From positions 1 through 52,743 of the forward strand of contig JAAYEH010000100.1 in NCBI GenBank assembly GCA_012728855.1: a stretch of DNA of 52,743 bases. The letters are read 5' to 3'. Positions 24,633 through 33,738 of the stretch are shown here, in pieces. Every line of letters begins with the position of its first letter. Within the stretch, counting starts at the first letter, position 1. This DNA comes from Rhodopirellula sp. Its GTDB lineage: Bacteria > Planctomycetota > Planctomycetia > Pirellulales > Thermoguttaceae. The notes beneath the pieces were generated by a model. The model was not told the origin of the DNA. It searched no databases and was given only the letters and a program-made list of their open reading frames with translations. The position numbers and the translations under genes are program-made.

Positions 24633-27104
24633 TCAACGCCGCAGCGCCAGCAATTCGTCGAGCATCTGCTGGGACGTCGTAATCACGCGGGTGTTTCCGC
24701 GGTACATCGTCGACGCCAGGATCAGGTCGATCAGGCTGGTGCCGATGTCGGTATTGGATAGTTCGGTTGCACCGGCAATGATGGTTCCAATCCCCTGTTG
24801 TCCGGGATCGCCCTGGACGGGCAGGCCGGAGTTGACCCCCTCGGCGAAGAGGTTTTGGCCTCGCTGCACCAAGCCGGTGGGATTGGCGAATCGCGCCAGG
24901 CGGAGTTGGCCCAGATCGCGGGTCGCACCGTTGCTGAAAACCCCCCGGATCGTGCCGTCCTCGCCGACGATGAAACTCGTCAGCACGCCGGGCGCGGACC
25001 CGTCCTGGCGCGAGACCGAAAGGGTGCTGCGATCCGCCGCCAGGCCCGAGAGCTGCGAGAAGTCGAGTTCGAACTCCAGCGGCGAGGCCGAGGAGACGTG
25101 GCGGCGGTCGATCGAAACCGTCGACTCCGACGCGGCGACGAAGTTCCCCTCGCCGTCGAAGGAGATCAGACCGGTGCCAACCGAGATGCCCACGCCGGTG
25201 AGCGGATCGTTGTCGGGGCTGTCGGCGAACCACCGATAGGTGGTCGACGTGCTGTCGCGCTTTTCAAGCACGGCGGTGAGGCGGACCCGCAAGGGAATAC
25301 CGAGGGAGTCGTAGGCCAGGAAATCGGTGACGGCACTTTCGCCGACGGCGTCTTGAACGGTGGCCCAAGGGAGATCGACATTGGCGACGCCACTGCCGGT
25401 GTCGATGAGCATGGCCGACAACCCGATGTCGAGGGCGTTGGCCACGCCGTTGTTGGAGACGAGATTGATGCGGCCGTTTTCCACGAAGCCACCCGGCTCT
25501 CTGCCCGATCCTGCATCGACGGGGATCTCCTGATCGGCAGCGATTCCCATCGGTTTCTGGATCCCCATGGCGTCCTCCATGAAGTCCATCAGATCCTGGA
25601 CCGTGGATTTTTCGCTGATTTCGAATTCCTTGGTGGAAAGCGTCCGTCCGCCTTTGCGGCCCGCGAACTCGAGCGTGCCCAATTGAAACGCCTGTTCATA
25701 GCTGCCGCCGTCGCGACGCAAGACGTTGGTCAGTAGCGTGTTGGTCTGGATGCGCGGCCCGTCGAGGTCGAGGGTCGGTTCGTTGAAGATGCCGCCGGCT
25801 CCGGTGTTCGGGCGGGCGTCGACGAGCGCGACGTCGCTGGTGACGTCGTGCATGGTGGTGACCAGGTGCCAATTGCTGTCGCTGGAGGCGTTGTCCCGCC
25901 GCCAGACGTGCCGATATTGCCATTCAGAATCGGTGGGATTCCGCGGCAGATTGTAAAGCAGAACGCGGCCGGAGTTGGTATTGATCGAACTGGAGAGTAC
26001 CGTGGGGCGGCTGACGAGGCCCTCGTCGGGGTTTTCCGTATTGCCGTAGGTAACGTAGTATGTGAAGTCACCGGTGATGCGGGTTTCGTTCAGGGCGGGT
26101 TGGCCGATGTAGCCGCCGACGGCCGTGAGGTCGATGAACTCCGGGTCGGCGGCGTCGAGTTGGACTGTGGCCGCACGAAAGTAACTCGTGCTGTCGGCGT
26201 CCTTTCGGTAGATACGAACCTCCGTATACGCATCGCCGGTCATATCGCCCGGCAGCGTCGTTGTGGTCGGAATGTTGTCGAGGAACACGGCATTCTCACC
26301 GGCTCCGACGGTGTAGGTGCGAACTTCCGAGTAGTTGCTTTCCTGAAATGCCTCGGGCGCATTCGCGTTGGCAAAGACGAGCCGGTATTCCACCACATCG
26401 CCCGCCGCCAAGGCGCCCCCAGCCGCGGCCGTGCCTGCCGGAGCGGTGGCCCAGCCCGGTGCCGACGAGAAGAACACTTTCGCCTGTCCTTCGGGATCCT
26501 CGTATTTGGCGTCGCTGAGGATGCTCGTCTGAATGATGGCCGCCTGGTCGGCGAGGTCGCCCGTCGGCGAAAGGGTGCCTTCGAGAAACGCGTTGGCGGT
26601 AGGCTGCGCCACGGCGGTCGCTCCCAGCGGAATACTGATCGGCGTGAGCACGGTCCGCTGGATCTGGAAATCGTCGTCGATGCCGTAGCCGAGCAGTCGG
26701 TTTCCGGTAACGGTCACCAACTGGTTTTCCGAGTTCATCTTGAAGATGCCGTTGCGGGTGTAGAGCTGATCCCCCTCGCCGCCTTGGACGATGAAGAACC
26801 CGTCGCCTTGGATCGCCATGTCGGTCGGATTGGAACTGATTTCGATGGTCCCCTGGCTGAAATCGGGCGTGATGTCGGCGACCATCGTACCGAGGCCGAC
26901 CTGGCGGGGATTGGTTCCGCCGCCGCCGTCCGTCGGTCCGGAGCCCAAGGCGAGCGTCTGGAGGAACTGTGTGGCGAAGGACGCTTGCGATGCCTTGAAG
27001 CCGACCGTGTTGGAGTTGGCCAGATTGTTGCCCACCACGTCGATGGTCGTTTCGGCGGCGGACAGACCGGTCAAGGCCGTGCTGAGTGCGGATGCTAAAC
27101 CCAT
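24633..27104 (-). CDS. flgE: flagellar hook protein FlgE, extra long
   Basis: At 823 residues this is about twice the usual FlgE length. The N-terminus is conserved (GLASALSTALTGLSAAETT, NNLANSNTVGFKAS), as are QGDGFFIVQ near residue 100 and the C-terminal helix LASTMYRGNTRVITTSQQML. The middle, about 150-620, is a large variable region with Gly, Asp and Thr-rich beta segments, exposed on the hook surface in known structures. Long hook proteins are seen in planctomycetes and some other phyla. AGGAGGG lies 6 bases before the ATG at 27104. It is in one run with flgD and fliK, the cap and the ruler for hook assembly. Confidence 0.94.
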   Translation of the reverse strand: MGLASALSTALTGLSAAETTIDVVGNNLANSNTVGFKASQASFATQFLQTLALGSGPTDGGGGTNPRQVGLGTMVADITPDFSQGTIEISSNPTDMAIQGDGFFIVQGGEGDQLYTRNGIFKMNSENQLVTVTGNRLLGYGIDDDFQIQRTVLTPISIPLGATAVAQPTANAFLEGTLSPTGDLADQAAIIQTSILSDAKYEDPEGQAKVFFSSAPGWATAPAGTAAAGGALAAGDVVEYRLVFANANAPEAFQESNYSEVRTYTVGAGENAVFLDNIPTTTTLPGDMTGDAYTEVRIYRKDADSTSYFRAATVQLDAADPEFIDLTAVGGYIGQPALNETRITGDFTYYVTYGNTENPDEGLVSRPTVLSSSINTNSGRVLLYNLPRNPTDSEWQYRHVWRRDNASSDSNWHLVTTMHDVTSDVALVDARPNTGAGGIFNEPTLDLDGPRIQTNTLLTNVLRRDGGSYEQAFQLGTLEFAGRKGGRTLSTKEFEISEKSTVQDLMDFMEDAMGIQKPMGIAADQEIPVDAGSGREPGGFVENGRINLVSNNGVANALDIGLSAMLIDTGSGVANVDLPWATVQDAVGESAVTDFLAYDSLGIPLRVRLTAVLEKRDSTSTTYRWFADSPDNDPLTGVGISVGTGLISFDGEGNFVAASESTVSIDRRHVSSASPLEFELDFSQLSGLAADRSTLSVSRQDGSAPGVLTSFIVGEDGTIRGVFSNGATRDLGQLRLARFANPTGLVQRGQNLFAEGVNSGLPVQGDPGQQGIGTIIAGATELSNTDIGTSLIDLILASTMYRGNTRVITTSQQMLDELLALRR

Positions 27105-27147
27105 CGATGACCCTCCTGAGTCAAACGAGTTTCAAACTTTGAGAACT

Positions 27148-27582
27148 TTATTGCTGCGTTTCCTCGGCGCTCTCCGCAAGGATCTCGCCGACGTTGGTGA
27201 GACTGATGGCTTCCTCGCCGATGTGGAGCATCGGTTTGCCGTCCTCGACCGACACGCGTTCGACGCGGCCGGATACGCGAGTGCCTTCATCGGTAAGCCC
27301 TTCGACGTTGCGGCCGATGAGCGTGGAGGCGGTGGTCATGTTCTGCCCGAGGAGGACGGCCTCCAAGGTTTCCGTGAGTCGCGAGTTCGATTCGATCTCG
27401 CGCATCTGGCTGACTTGCTGGATGAGTTCGTGATTGTTCATCGGTTCCATGGGATCCTGGTTCTGCAACTCGGCGATCATCAGCTTGAGAAAGATGTTCA
27501 GATCCACATCTTGGAGTCGATCCACGGTTTCCGACTGCTGTCCTTGCTGCCCGCTCACGCCGCTGGTTCCCTGCGTGTACAT
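27148..27582 (-). CDS. flgD: flagellar hook capping protein FlgD (short form)
   Basis: The 144-residue protein caps the growing hook. The conserved N-terminal part is present: LNIFLKLMIAELQNQDPMEPM, then QQVSQMREIESNSRL and LLGQNMTTASTLIGR. The usual C-terminal Fn3/Tudor-like domains are cut down to about 40 residues ending in an ESAEETQQ tail, so it is shorter than the roughly 220 residues of typical FlgD. ATG at 27582 has AAGGAG upstream. It sits between fliK and flgE. Confidence 0.9.
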   Translation of the reverse strand: MYTQGTSGVSGQQGQQSETVDRLQDVDLNIFLKLMIAELQNQDPMEPMNNHELIQQVSQMREIESNSRLTETLEAVLLGQNMTTASTLIGRNVEGLTDEGTRVSGRVERVSVEDGKPMLHIGEEAISLTNVGEILAESAEETQQ

Positions 27583-27614
27583 TGCCGCTGTCTCCTTCGC
27601 GCGGTTTCCCGCCT

Positions 27615-29276
27615 TCAAATGGTTGTGTCGAACCGTCCGCCGTCGGTGTAGTGGATGGGACCGAGCCGGGCGGCGGCAGACTCGGCGGGGATCTCGATAC
27701 GACTGCCGCGCTGCGGAACGGGATACGGCTGGTGGTAACGGTGCGGATCGGCGCCGGGATCGGAATGCCCGGCGCCGCTGCCGGAATGGTCCGCCAGATC
27801 CACATCGAACCGCTCGACGCGGACATTCTGCTCGGCCAACCGCTCTCGCAGCATCGGCAAGTTCTCGAGCAATAGCGACTTTGCGGCGGGGGTCTCCGCT
27901 TCCAGTCGTGCCGTCATCGCACCGTTCCGCACGGTCACCTCCACGCGGAGCGAGCCGAGTTCGGGCGGATGGAGTCGCAAACGGACGCTGCCGCCGTCTC
28001 CCACGGATTCAAAAGCGCGAGCGACTCGTTGGACGAATCGCACCCGATCGGCCTGGGTAGCCTCCGCATCGCCGTGTGCCGGTGCGGCATTGGACGAGCG
28101 GGCTGTCGTGTTGCCGCCGACGCGGTCGGTTGCCACGCCTTCCGCCGCACGCGTCGTTGCGGTTGCCGGTTCGCTCTTGCCCGTGTCCGCGGTGGTGGCG
28201 GTCTGCGGCAGGGGATCGGCGGCATCGGAGAGGCTCTGCGGCGAGGTCGCGTTGAGGTTGGCCGGCTGTGGCTGGGGAGTGTCGGCCGGCTGTGGCGCCG
28301 CCGGGCCGCCATCGGCTTGGCCGGCGTTCCGCTCGGCCGACTCCCGCCGTCCGCCGCGTGTGGCCGTTGCGTCGCGACTGCGCGCAGGCCGGTTGTTTTC
28401 CTCGGATGCGATCCCGGCGGCGTCTTCCGAATGTCCCTGATTCCGTCCCACACTTTCGCCGTCACTCGCCGCCGCGTCCGCAACGATGTCCTGCTTTGAC
28501 TGCCGGGAGTCCGGCGTTGTTTCCGTCCCGTCCTTTTTCTCGACTGATCCCGCAGGGGATCGCGTCGACCTGTTATCCGAGGCGGCGGCCTCTTCACTAT
28601 TCGGCGCGGCGGAATGCGGATCCGTCGCCGGCGGGGCTTTCGCGTCGAGTGCTTCTTGGCGGCCATTCTTGGCGGCAGCCGGCAATGGTCCTTCGGCGTC
28701 GACAGCGGCTTTCTCGTCAACGAGCGGTTCGCATCCGTCGGAGGCGATCTGCTCAACGACGGGCTGATTGACGCCGACGACTGCCGCATCGCCCGGCGGA
28801 TCTTCGCGCGTTTCCTTCTCCTCAGGCGATTCCACCGCGGCTTCCGCGGAAGATCGGGACTGCTCCGCGTCGACTTGCGCCGACTCGCTCGAGGAAGCGT
28901 CCACAGGCTCGTCGGACTTTCGCCTGACCTCGGAGGGATCGTCGGCGACAGGTTGGTCCGAGTCTTGAGGCGATTGCGGTGAGGCGTCGTCCCGCACAAC
29001 TTCATCGTCGCGCCGGCGCGCTTCACCGTCATTCGGACGCCATGCCGGATCCGGGGCTGACTGTGTTTTATCTTCCGGCAGGCGCTCGACGGGCGGGGAG
29101 GACGAGACGGGCGGCATGGGCGAAAGGACCGGCGGCGCAGACACGGCCCTCGCCCGTTCGAACAGATCAAAGAACGAAGCGGCGCCGGCCGTTGACGGTC
29201 CTAAGGCGTCCGGCGGTGTCTGCGCGGGTTCGACGATCGGCAGCAACGTGAATGTCTCGACTCTCCACGGCGTCAT
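27615..29276 (-). CDS. fliK: flagellar hook-length control protein FliK
   Basis: The 553-residue protein is exported and measures the hook, switching the export gate to filament substrates. Most of it (about 40-400) is a low-complexity, Ala, Asp, Glu, Pro, Ser and Thr-rich stretch, as expected for the ruler part. The C-terminal Flg_hook domain is clear: VRLRLHPPELGSLRVEVTV and ETPAAKSLLLENLPMLRERL. The long ruler agrees with a long hook subunit next door. It is 9 bases from the MotE-like gene upstream. Confidence 0.92.
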   Translation of the reverse strand: MTPWRVETFTLLPIVEPAQTPPDALGPSTAGAASFFDLFERARAVSAPPVLSPMPPVSSSPPVERLPEDKTQSAPDPAWRPNDGEARRRDDEVVRDDASPQSPQDSDQPVADDPSEVRRKSDEPVDASSSESAQVDAEQSRSSAEAAVESPEEKETREDPPGDAAVVGVNQPVVEQIASDGCEPLVDEKAAVDAEGPLPAAAKNGRQEALDAKAPPATDPHSAAPNSEEAAASDNRSTRSPAGSVEKKDGTETTPDSRQSKQDIVADAAASDGESVGRNQGHSEDAAGIASEENNRPARSRDATATRGGRRESAERNAGQADGGPAAPQPADTPQPQPANLNATSPQSLSDAADPLPQTATTADTGKSEPATATTRAAEGVATDRVGGNTTARSSNAAPAHGDAEATQADRVRFVQRVARAFESVGDGGSVRLRLHPPELGSLRVEVTVRNGAMTARLEAETPAAKSLLLENLPMLRERLAEQNVRVERFDVDLADHSGSGAGHSDPGADPHRYHQPYPVPQRGSRIEIPAESAAARLGPIHYTDGGRFDTTI

Positions 29277-29285
29277 CAGGGTGCC

Positions 29286-29981
29286 TCACTGGAGGTTGTT
29301 GGGTGCCTGCCCGAACTGCTTTTGTGCGTTGTCCGCGATTTCGGATTCGGGCACTCCCTCGCGAATCTGGCGCAGCACTTCGTCGATCTGCTGGATTTCC
29401 TCGGGAGTCTTGAACTCGCCGACGATTTTGGCGCGTTTGCTGTCCGGCATTTCCCGCAGCAGCATCACCACCGCCCGCATCTCCTCCTTGTCGAGCATTT
29501 CGGCAAGAAGTTCCTTGGCCTGTTTCGACTTGACCGATTCGAGGATTCGGCGGGCGTTTTCGCGGCCGGTCGCTTGGGCGCCTTCCTCCAGTTCGGAAAG
29601 CAACGTTTCATACTGCGACCGCTGCTGTGTGTATCGGCGTTCGGCGACGGAAAGCTGTTGCTGGTCCGCGCGGAGTTGGTTCAAGGAGTTTGAGAGCGAC
29701 TGTTCTCGCAGTTGCAGATCCAGATCCTTGGCGGCACGGGTCTCGAGGATTTCTCCGTAGGAGACCTGATCCGGAGGAAGTTCGTCTTGATCCAGTTCCG
29801 TTTTCTCCCGCAAGGCGAACAGGTCGATCCCCTGAGCGATGGCCAGCATTTGGATCGCCTTCGTGCGGTCGATCTTCCACTGCACGCAAAGCTGTACGGC
29901 CAGAATCACCTCGGCAATGATCGTCGCCAGGCAGAAGTAGAGGATGCCGTTGGTCAAGACGGGGAGGATGCGGCGGATCAT
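29286..29981 (-). CDS. MotE-like flagellar protein with MgtE-N type domain
   Basis: The 231-residue protein has one N-terminal transmembrane segment (about 10-33, NGILYFCLATIIAEVILAV), a long coiled coil (about 80-150), and a C-terminal helical domain like the MgtE intracellular N-domain (LAEMLDKEEMRAVVMLLREM, KRAKIVGEF). In other flagellar systems such proteins (MotE, or FlbE-like) sit next to fliJ and help stator or motor assembly. It overlaps fliJ by 4 bases (ATGA), so translation is coupled. Assignment to a specific MotE family is by architecture and position only. Confidence 0.78.
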   Translation of the reverse strand: MIRRILPVLTNGILYFCLATIIAEVILAVQLCVQWKIDRTKAIQMLAIAQGIDLFALREKTELDQDELPPDQVSYGEILETRAAKDLDLQLREQSLSNSLNQLRADQQQLSVAERRYTQQRSQYETLLSELEEGAQATGRENARRILESVKSKQAKELLAEMLDKEEMRAVVMLLREMPDSKRAKIVGEFKTPEEIQQIDEVLRQIREGVPESEIADNAQKQFGQAPNNLQ

Positions 29982-30430
29982 CCGGGCGCCTCCCGCAGCG
30001 AGCGAATTTGTGCGGATTCATCCATTTGCTTGATCTGCCGCCGGTTGTCTTCTTCGCGGTGCCGGGCAAGTTGGCGATCTCGAAGGTTCTCGAGCACCTT
30101 GACCTGGCGGTTGGCTTCGGCGAGCACGGCACGGCGGCGCTCGACCTCTGCGGCGACTGCTTCTCGCTGCTTTTGGAGGTATTGGAGTTGCGCGTTCAAA
30201 TAGACTCCGTGGCGTTGCACTTCGAGGAGCCGATCCACGTCGATCACTCCGGGCCCCGCGGAAGCCTGGTAAAGATCCGACACCTGGGTTGCCATCCCGG
30301 CCAGTCGCTGAAGTTCTTCGTGGAGGGTTGCGTCCGCCTGGTACGCCTGGGCAAGCTGCGTGCGCCGCTCGTCGCGAGCCGCCTCGCGGAGCTTCAAGAG
30401 AGTAGCCAGTCGGAAGTTGAACTTTGCCAT
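29978..30430 (-). CDS. fliJ: flagellar export protein FliJ
   Basis: The 150-residue, almost wholly coiled-coil protein starts with FNFRLATLLKLREAARDERR, typical of FliJ, which couples the FliI ATPase ring to the export gate. It lies between fliI (17-base gap) and the MotE-like gene (4-base overlap), the canonical place. Confidence 0.92.
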   Translation of the reverse strand: MAKFNFRLATLLKLREAARDERRTQLAQAYQADATLHEELQRLAGMATQVSDLYQASAGPGVIDVDRLLEVQRHGVYLNAQLQYLQKQREAVAAEVERRRAVLAEANRQVKVLENLRDRQLARHREEDNRRQIKQMDESAQIRSLREAPG

Positions 30431-30447
30431 GGCGGATCGGTGGTTTC

Positions 30448-31809
30448 CTAAGCTTGCGCCGGCTGTGCAGCGGCCTTGGCGGATTGGGCCTTGGCGGCCG
30501 CCAGCCGTTGGGAAGCGACTTGGGTCAACTGAATCAGCAGCGAGGACGCCTCCTGGAGACTGGACGGTTCATCGACGCGTTGACGCAGGTAGAGATTCAT
30601 GGCGTCCTGGAATTCGATGGCCAGATCGACCGCCGGATTGCTCCCTTTGCGATACGCGCCGATGGAAATCAGGTCTTCGTGGTCGCGGTAGGCCGCCAGC
30701 AGTTCGCGGAGCAGGAAGGCGCCGCGGCGGTGTTCTTCCCCGGTCACTTCCGGCATCAATCGGCTGAGGCTCTCCAGGACGTCCACGGCAGGGTAGTGGC
30801 CGCGAGAAGCCAATTTGCGCGAGAGCCAAATGTGGCCGTCCAACAGGCCCCGCACCGTGTCGCTGATCGGCTCGTTGGGGTCGTCGGCCTCGACCAGCAC
30901 CGTATAGAACGCGGTAATGCTCCCTTTCGGGCTGCGCCCGGCGCGTTCGACGAGTCGAGGCAAGACCGCGAAGACCGAAGGTGGATATCCTCGCGTCGTG
31001 GGCGGCTCGCCCGCCGCCAACCCGATTTCTCGCTGCGCCAGGGCGAAACGAGTGAGCGAGTCCATCATCAGCAGCACGTTCTTGCCTTGGTCGCGGAAGT
31101 ATTCGGCGATGGCGGTGGCGGTGGCGGCGGCCTGCACGCGCACCAGCGCCGGCTCGTTGCTGGTGGCCACGACGACAACACTCTTGGCAAGGCCCTCGGA
31201 ACCAAGGTCTCTCTCGATGAACTCGTTGACTTCTCGCCCTCGCTCGCCGATCAGCCCGATGACAATCACGTCGGCCGAGGTATAGCGAGCCATCATTCCC
31301 AGCGTTACGCTCTTGCCGACTCCGGAGCCGGCGAAGATTCCGATCCGCTGCCCCATGCCGCAGGTCATCAGGCCGTCGATCGAGCGGACGCCGGTGGATA
31401 GCGGCGCGTCGATTCGCGGGCGGCGGCACGGATGCGGCGGGTCGCGATGAAAGGCCGAGCGGTCGACCAGCGCCGGTTGGGGTTTATCGTCGACGGCGAC
31501 GCCCGCCGCGTCGATCACGCGGCCGAGGAGCCCCTCGCCGACGCGGATCCATCGCGCGGTGCGGACGAGGCGGACGCGGTTGCCGTGCCGCACCCCGGAA
31601 AGCTCCCGGAACGGATAGAGCAGGGTGAGGTCGTCCTGGAAGCCGATCACTTCCGCCGGCAGCGGCGGGCCGGCCTGGCACTGGATCTCCGCCAAGGCGC
31701 CCACCGGCGCCGGGAATCCCGCCACGGAGACGGTCATGCCCACGGTACGCGCGACGGCGCCGGTCAGCTCGGTCGGCATCAGCGTTGCCAGGGTCTCGTT
31801 GAGGTCCAT
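30448..31809 (-). CDS. fliI: flagellum-specific ATPase FliI
   Basis: The 453-residue ATPase energises type III export of flagellar subunits. It shows the Walker A motif GSGVGKS, the GERGREVNEF strand, a Walker B region VLLMMDSLTRFA and the RGYPPSVFAVLPRLVERAG segment typical of the F1-beta-like family. The N-terminal beta domain spans about 1-95. The ATG is separated from fliH by 205 bases that contain a 32-bp perfect inverted repeat, although the two genes are usually tightly linked. Confidence 0.95.
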   Translation of the reverse strand: MDLNETLATLMPTELTGAVARTVGMTVSVAGFPAPVGALAEIQCQAGPPLPAEVIGFQDDLTLLYPFRELSGVRHGNRVRLVRTARWIRVGEGLLGRVIDAAGVAVDDKPQPALVDRSAFHRDPPHPCRRPRIDAPLSTGVRSIDGLMTCGMGQRIGIFAGSGVGKSVTLGMMARYTSADVIVIGLIGERGREVNEFIERDLGSEGLAKSVVVVATSNEPALVRVQAAATATAIAEYFRDQGKNVLLMMDSLTRFALAQREIGLAAGEPPTTRGYPPSVFAVLPRLVERAGRSPKGSITAFYTVLVEADDPNEPISDTVRGLLDGHIWLSRKLASRGHYPAVDVLESLSRLMPEVTGEEHRRGAFLLRELLAAYRDHEDLISIGAYRKGSNPAVDLAIEFQDAMNLYLRQRVDEPSSLQEASSLLIQLTQVASQRLAAAKAQSAKAAAQPAQA

Positions 31810-31879
31810 GAGAATCTTTCGGCCGCTAGGGATCGGCGAATGAACAACGGTCGTGCTTACCGGCGGTGGCGGGGCCGAG

Positions 31880-31974
31880 GGGGTCGGGAGTCTTTTTTTC
31901 CTGTCGGCCGGAACAGCATCTATCCATACAGGAAAGCGTCGACCGGCCGACAGGAAAAAAAGACTCCCGACCCC
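31880..31974. repeat. 32-bp perfect inverted repeat between fliH and fliI
   Basis: Bases 31880-31911 are the exact reverse complement of 31943-31974, with a 31-base loop. The arms include GGGGTCGGGAGTC, a run of seven T, and CCTGTCGGCCGG. The element interrupts the flagellar operon and would fold into a very stable hairpin in the transcript. Arm and loop design is like the other palindromic elements in this window, although its sequence differs. Confidence 0.88.
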
Positions 31975-32014
31975 TTCCCGCGTCGACTTCGAGATAGTTC
32001 TTCATTTGCCGATC

Positions 32015-32668
32015 CTAAGTCAGTTCCTCTTCGATGCGAGCCAATTGGGCTTCAAACTGCTGATCGATCGTGCCAAAGCGGGTGTCCAATCGGCAGCCGC
32101 CGGGCGTGATACGGGGATCGGCAATCAGTTCCGTTGGCGCGAGGTTGGAAAACTCCTTGAGAACCGCTTCGATCTGCGGCGCCAGCGCGGCATGGTCGGC
32201 CGGATTGAGATGGAGGCGAAGTTGGGAACTTCCCGACGCCAACTCCAAGGCTTCCCGGACGAGACGGACCGTAATCTCAGGATGGTCGATCCTTTCGCGG
32301 CGAACGAGACGAGCGGCGATCGCCGCGGCGGTATGGACGGCGGACTTCTCCCAATGCCGCAGCCAGGCGTGCCTGGAGTGTTGCACTTCTTCCACGGCGC
32401 GCTGCAAGGCGGGCAGTAGCGTCGCCAATTGCCGGGCGAGTTGTTTCTGGACTGTCTGTTCGACGGCGTTCTGGCCCGCCTGCCGCCCTTCGGCTTCGGC
32501 GCGTTGGCGAATAGCGACCGCTTCTTTTTGCGCCGAGGCGAGTATCTTGGCGGCTTCCCCGCGGATCTTGTCGAGATACTGCCCCGCCTTGACCGCCATG
32601 TCATCGAAATTGAAGGCGGCGGCCCGGATCGAGCGGATTTCGTCGTTGGCTTTGATGACGGTGGACAT
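32015..32668 (-). CDS. fliH: flagellar assembly protein FliH
   Basis: The 217-residue protein is a long N-terminal helix (about 30-110, with Ala, Gln and Glu heptads such as EAAKILASAQKEAVAIRQ) and a C-terminal V-ATPase-E-like domain (VRLVREALELASGSSQL, DPRITPGGCRLDTRFGTIDQ). FliH binds and regulates FliI. It lies in the normal order after fliG. The ATG at 32668 (MSTVIKAND) is chosen over a frame extension to 32704 that runs into the intergenic bases. Confidence 0.92.
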   Translation of the reverse strand: MSTVIKANDEIRSIRAAAFNFDDMAVKAGQYLDKIRGEAAKILASAQKEAVAIRQRAEAEGRQAGQNAVEQTVQKQLARQLATLLPALQRAVEEVQHSRHAWLRHWEKSAVHTAAAIAARLVRRERIDHPEITVRLVREALELASGSSQLRLHLNPADHAALAPQIEAVLKEFSNLAPTELIADPRITPGGCRLDTRFGTIDQQFEAQLARIEEELT

Positions 32669-32700
32669 GGTTGATCCGCTTAGTCTTACACGGTTGTTTC

Positions 32701-33732
32701 TCAAGCCGCCGCCGCTTCGTAGACCGCGGCCACGGTGGCGCCGGCGTAGTCGGCGGATTGCGGCAGTCGGATGCGTCCCTGCGCGGCGAGTCGGCGAGCG
32801 AGTTCGACGAGTTCGACGCGCGCTTGCTCCACGTCGCTCAGCCGCGTCGGGCCAAGATGAAGCAGCCGATGGCGAAGGTTGCGGGCCTCCGCCTGCGGCA
32901 GTTGCCGGAGAATCCGCTCGACCAGATCTTCAGCGGCGCCGGCCAGTGCGAGGATGGCGATTTCCGGATCGCTGCCGGCGAGAATCGTGGCCAGGCTCCG
33001 GTCGTCGAGCAGGGCAAAGTCCTCGAAGTCGATTCGATCCGGGCTGAGTCGCTCGGCCAATCGGCGGTCGTAGGCGTTGAGGGTGTCGAGGATTTGCATT
33101 CCCACGCGGGGGTCGGAGGCGGCAAGGATCCCGGCCACGGCGGAGAGGCCGGCGACGCGCCGCCGTTGCATCCGCACCAATTCGGCCAGACGCGACTCGA
33201 GGGTTTGCTCGACTTCCCGCAGGATGCTAGGATCGGTCTCTTCCAGATCGACCAGGCGGCGGAGCACGTCGACCTGGAGCGGCGGCTGAAGACGGACCAG
33301 CACCGTACCGGCGCGGTGCGCGGGCAGATGCGAGAGAACCAGGGCGATGGTCTGCGGCCGTTCGGCAGCCAGGAGGCGAGCGAGTTTGTCGGCTTCGGCT
33401 TCCTGCAGGAACCGGAACGGAGTGTCGTCGCCGGCCCGGGGCGGCTGGGTTGCCGGGGGATCGGGGGTGTCGTCTAGTCCGGCCAGCGTTCGGGCAAGAC
33501 GGCCGCCCAACTCGACCCCCGCCGTTTTCCCTTTTCCACCGGATCCCGCCTGGAAGAACTCGTCGACCACGCGGCGCTGCTCCGTCGAATCGACATCGCC
33601 CAACTCGACAACCGCACGGCGGACCAGCCGCGCCGTTGCCCCATCCATCTTATCCAACAGGACGTCCGCCGATTTCCGGTCGAGTGCGCCGATAAGAATG
33701 GCCGCTTTTCGAATGCCTTGGTCGTATTTCAT
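32701..33732 (-). CDS. fliG: flagellar motor switch protein FliG
   Basis: The 343-residue rotor protein opens with QGIRKAAILIGALDRKSADVLL, the FliF-binding domain, and has the middle armadillo part (PQTIALVLSHLPAHRAGTVL) and the C-terminal torque helix region (LPQAEARNLRHRLLHLGPTR). It ends 7 bases from the end of fliF upstream and starts the fliG-fliH-fliI-fliJ run. Confidence 0.94.
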   Translation of the reverse strand: MKYDQGIRKAAILIGALDRKSADVLLDKMDGATARLVRRAVVELGDVDSTEQRRVVDEFFQAGSGGKGKTAGVELGGRLARTLAGLDDTPDPPATQPPRAGDDTPFRFLQEAEADKLARLLAAERPQTIALVLSHLPAHRAGTVLVRLQPPLQVDVLRRLVDLEETDPSILREVEQTLESRLAELVRMQRRRVAGLSAVAGILAASDPRVGMQILDTLNAYDRRLAERLSPDRIDFEDFALLDDRSLATILAGSDPEIAILALAGAAEDLVERILRQLPQAEARNLRHRLLHLGPTRLSDVEQARVELVELARRLAAQGRIRLPQSADYAGATVAAVYEAAAA

Positions 33733-33738
33733 GGATTC

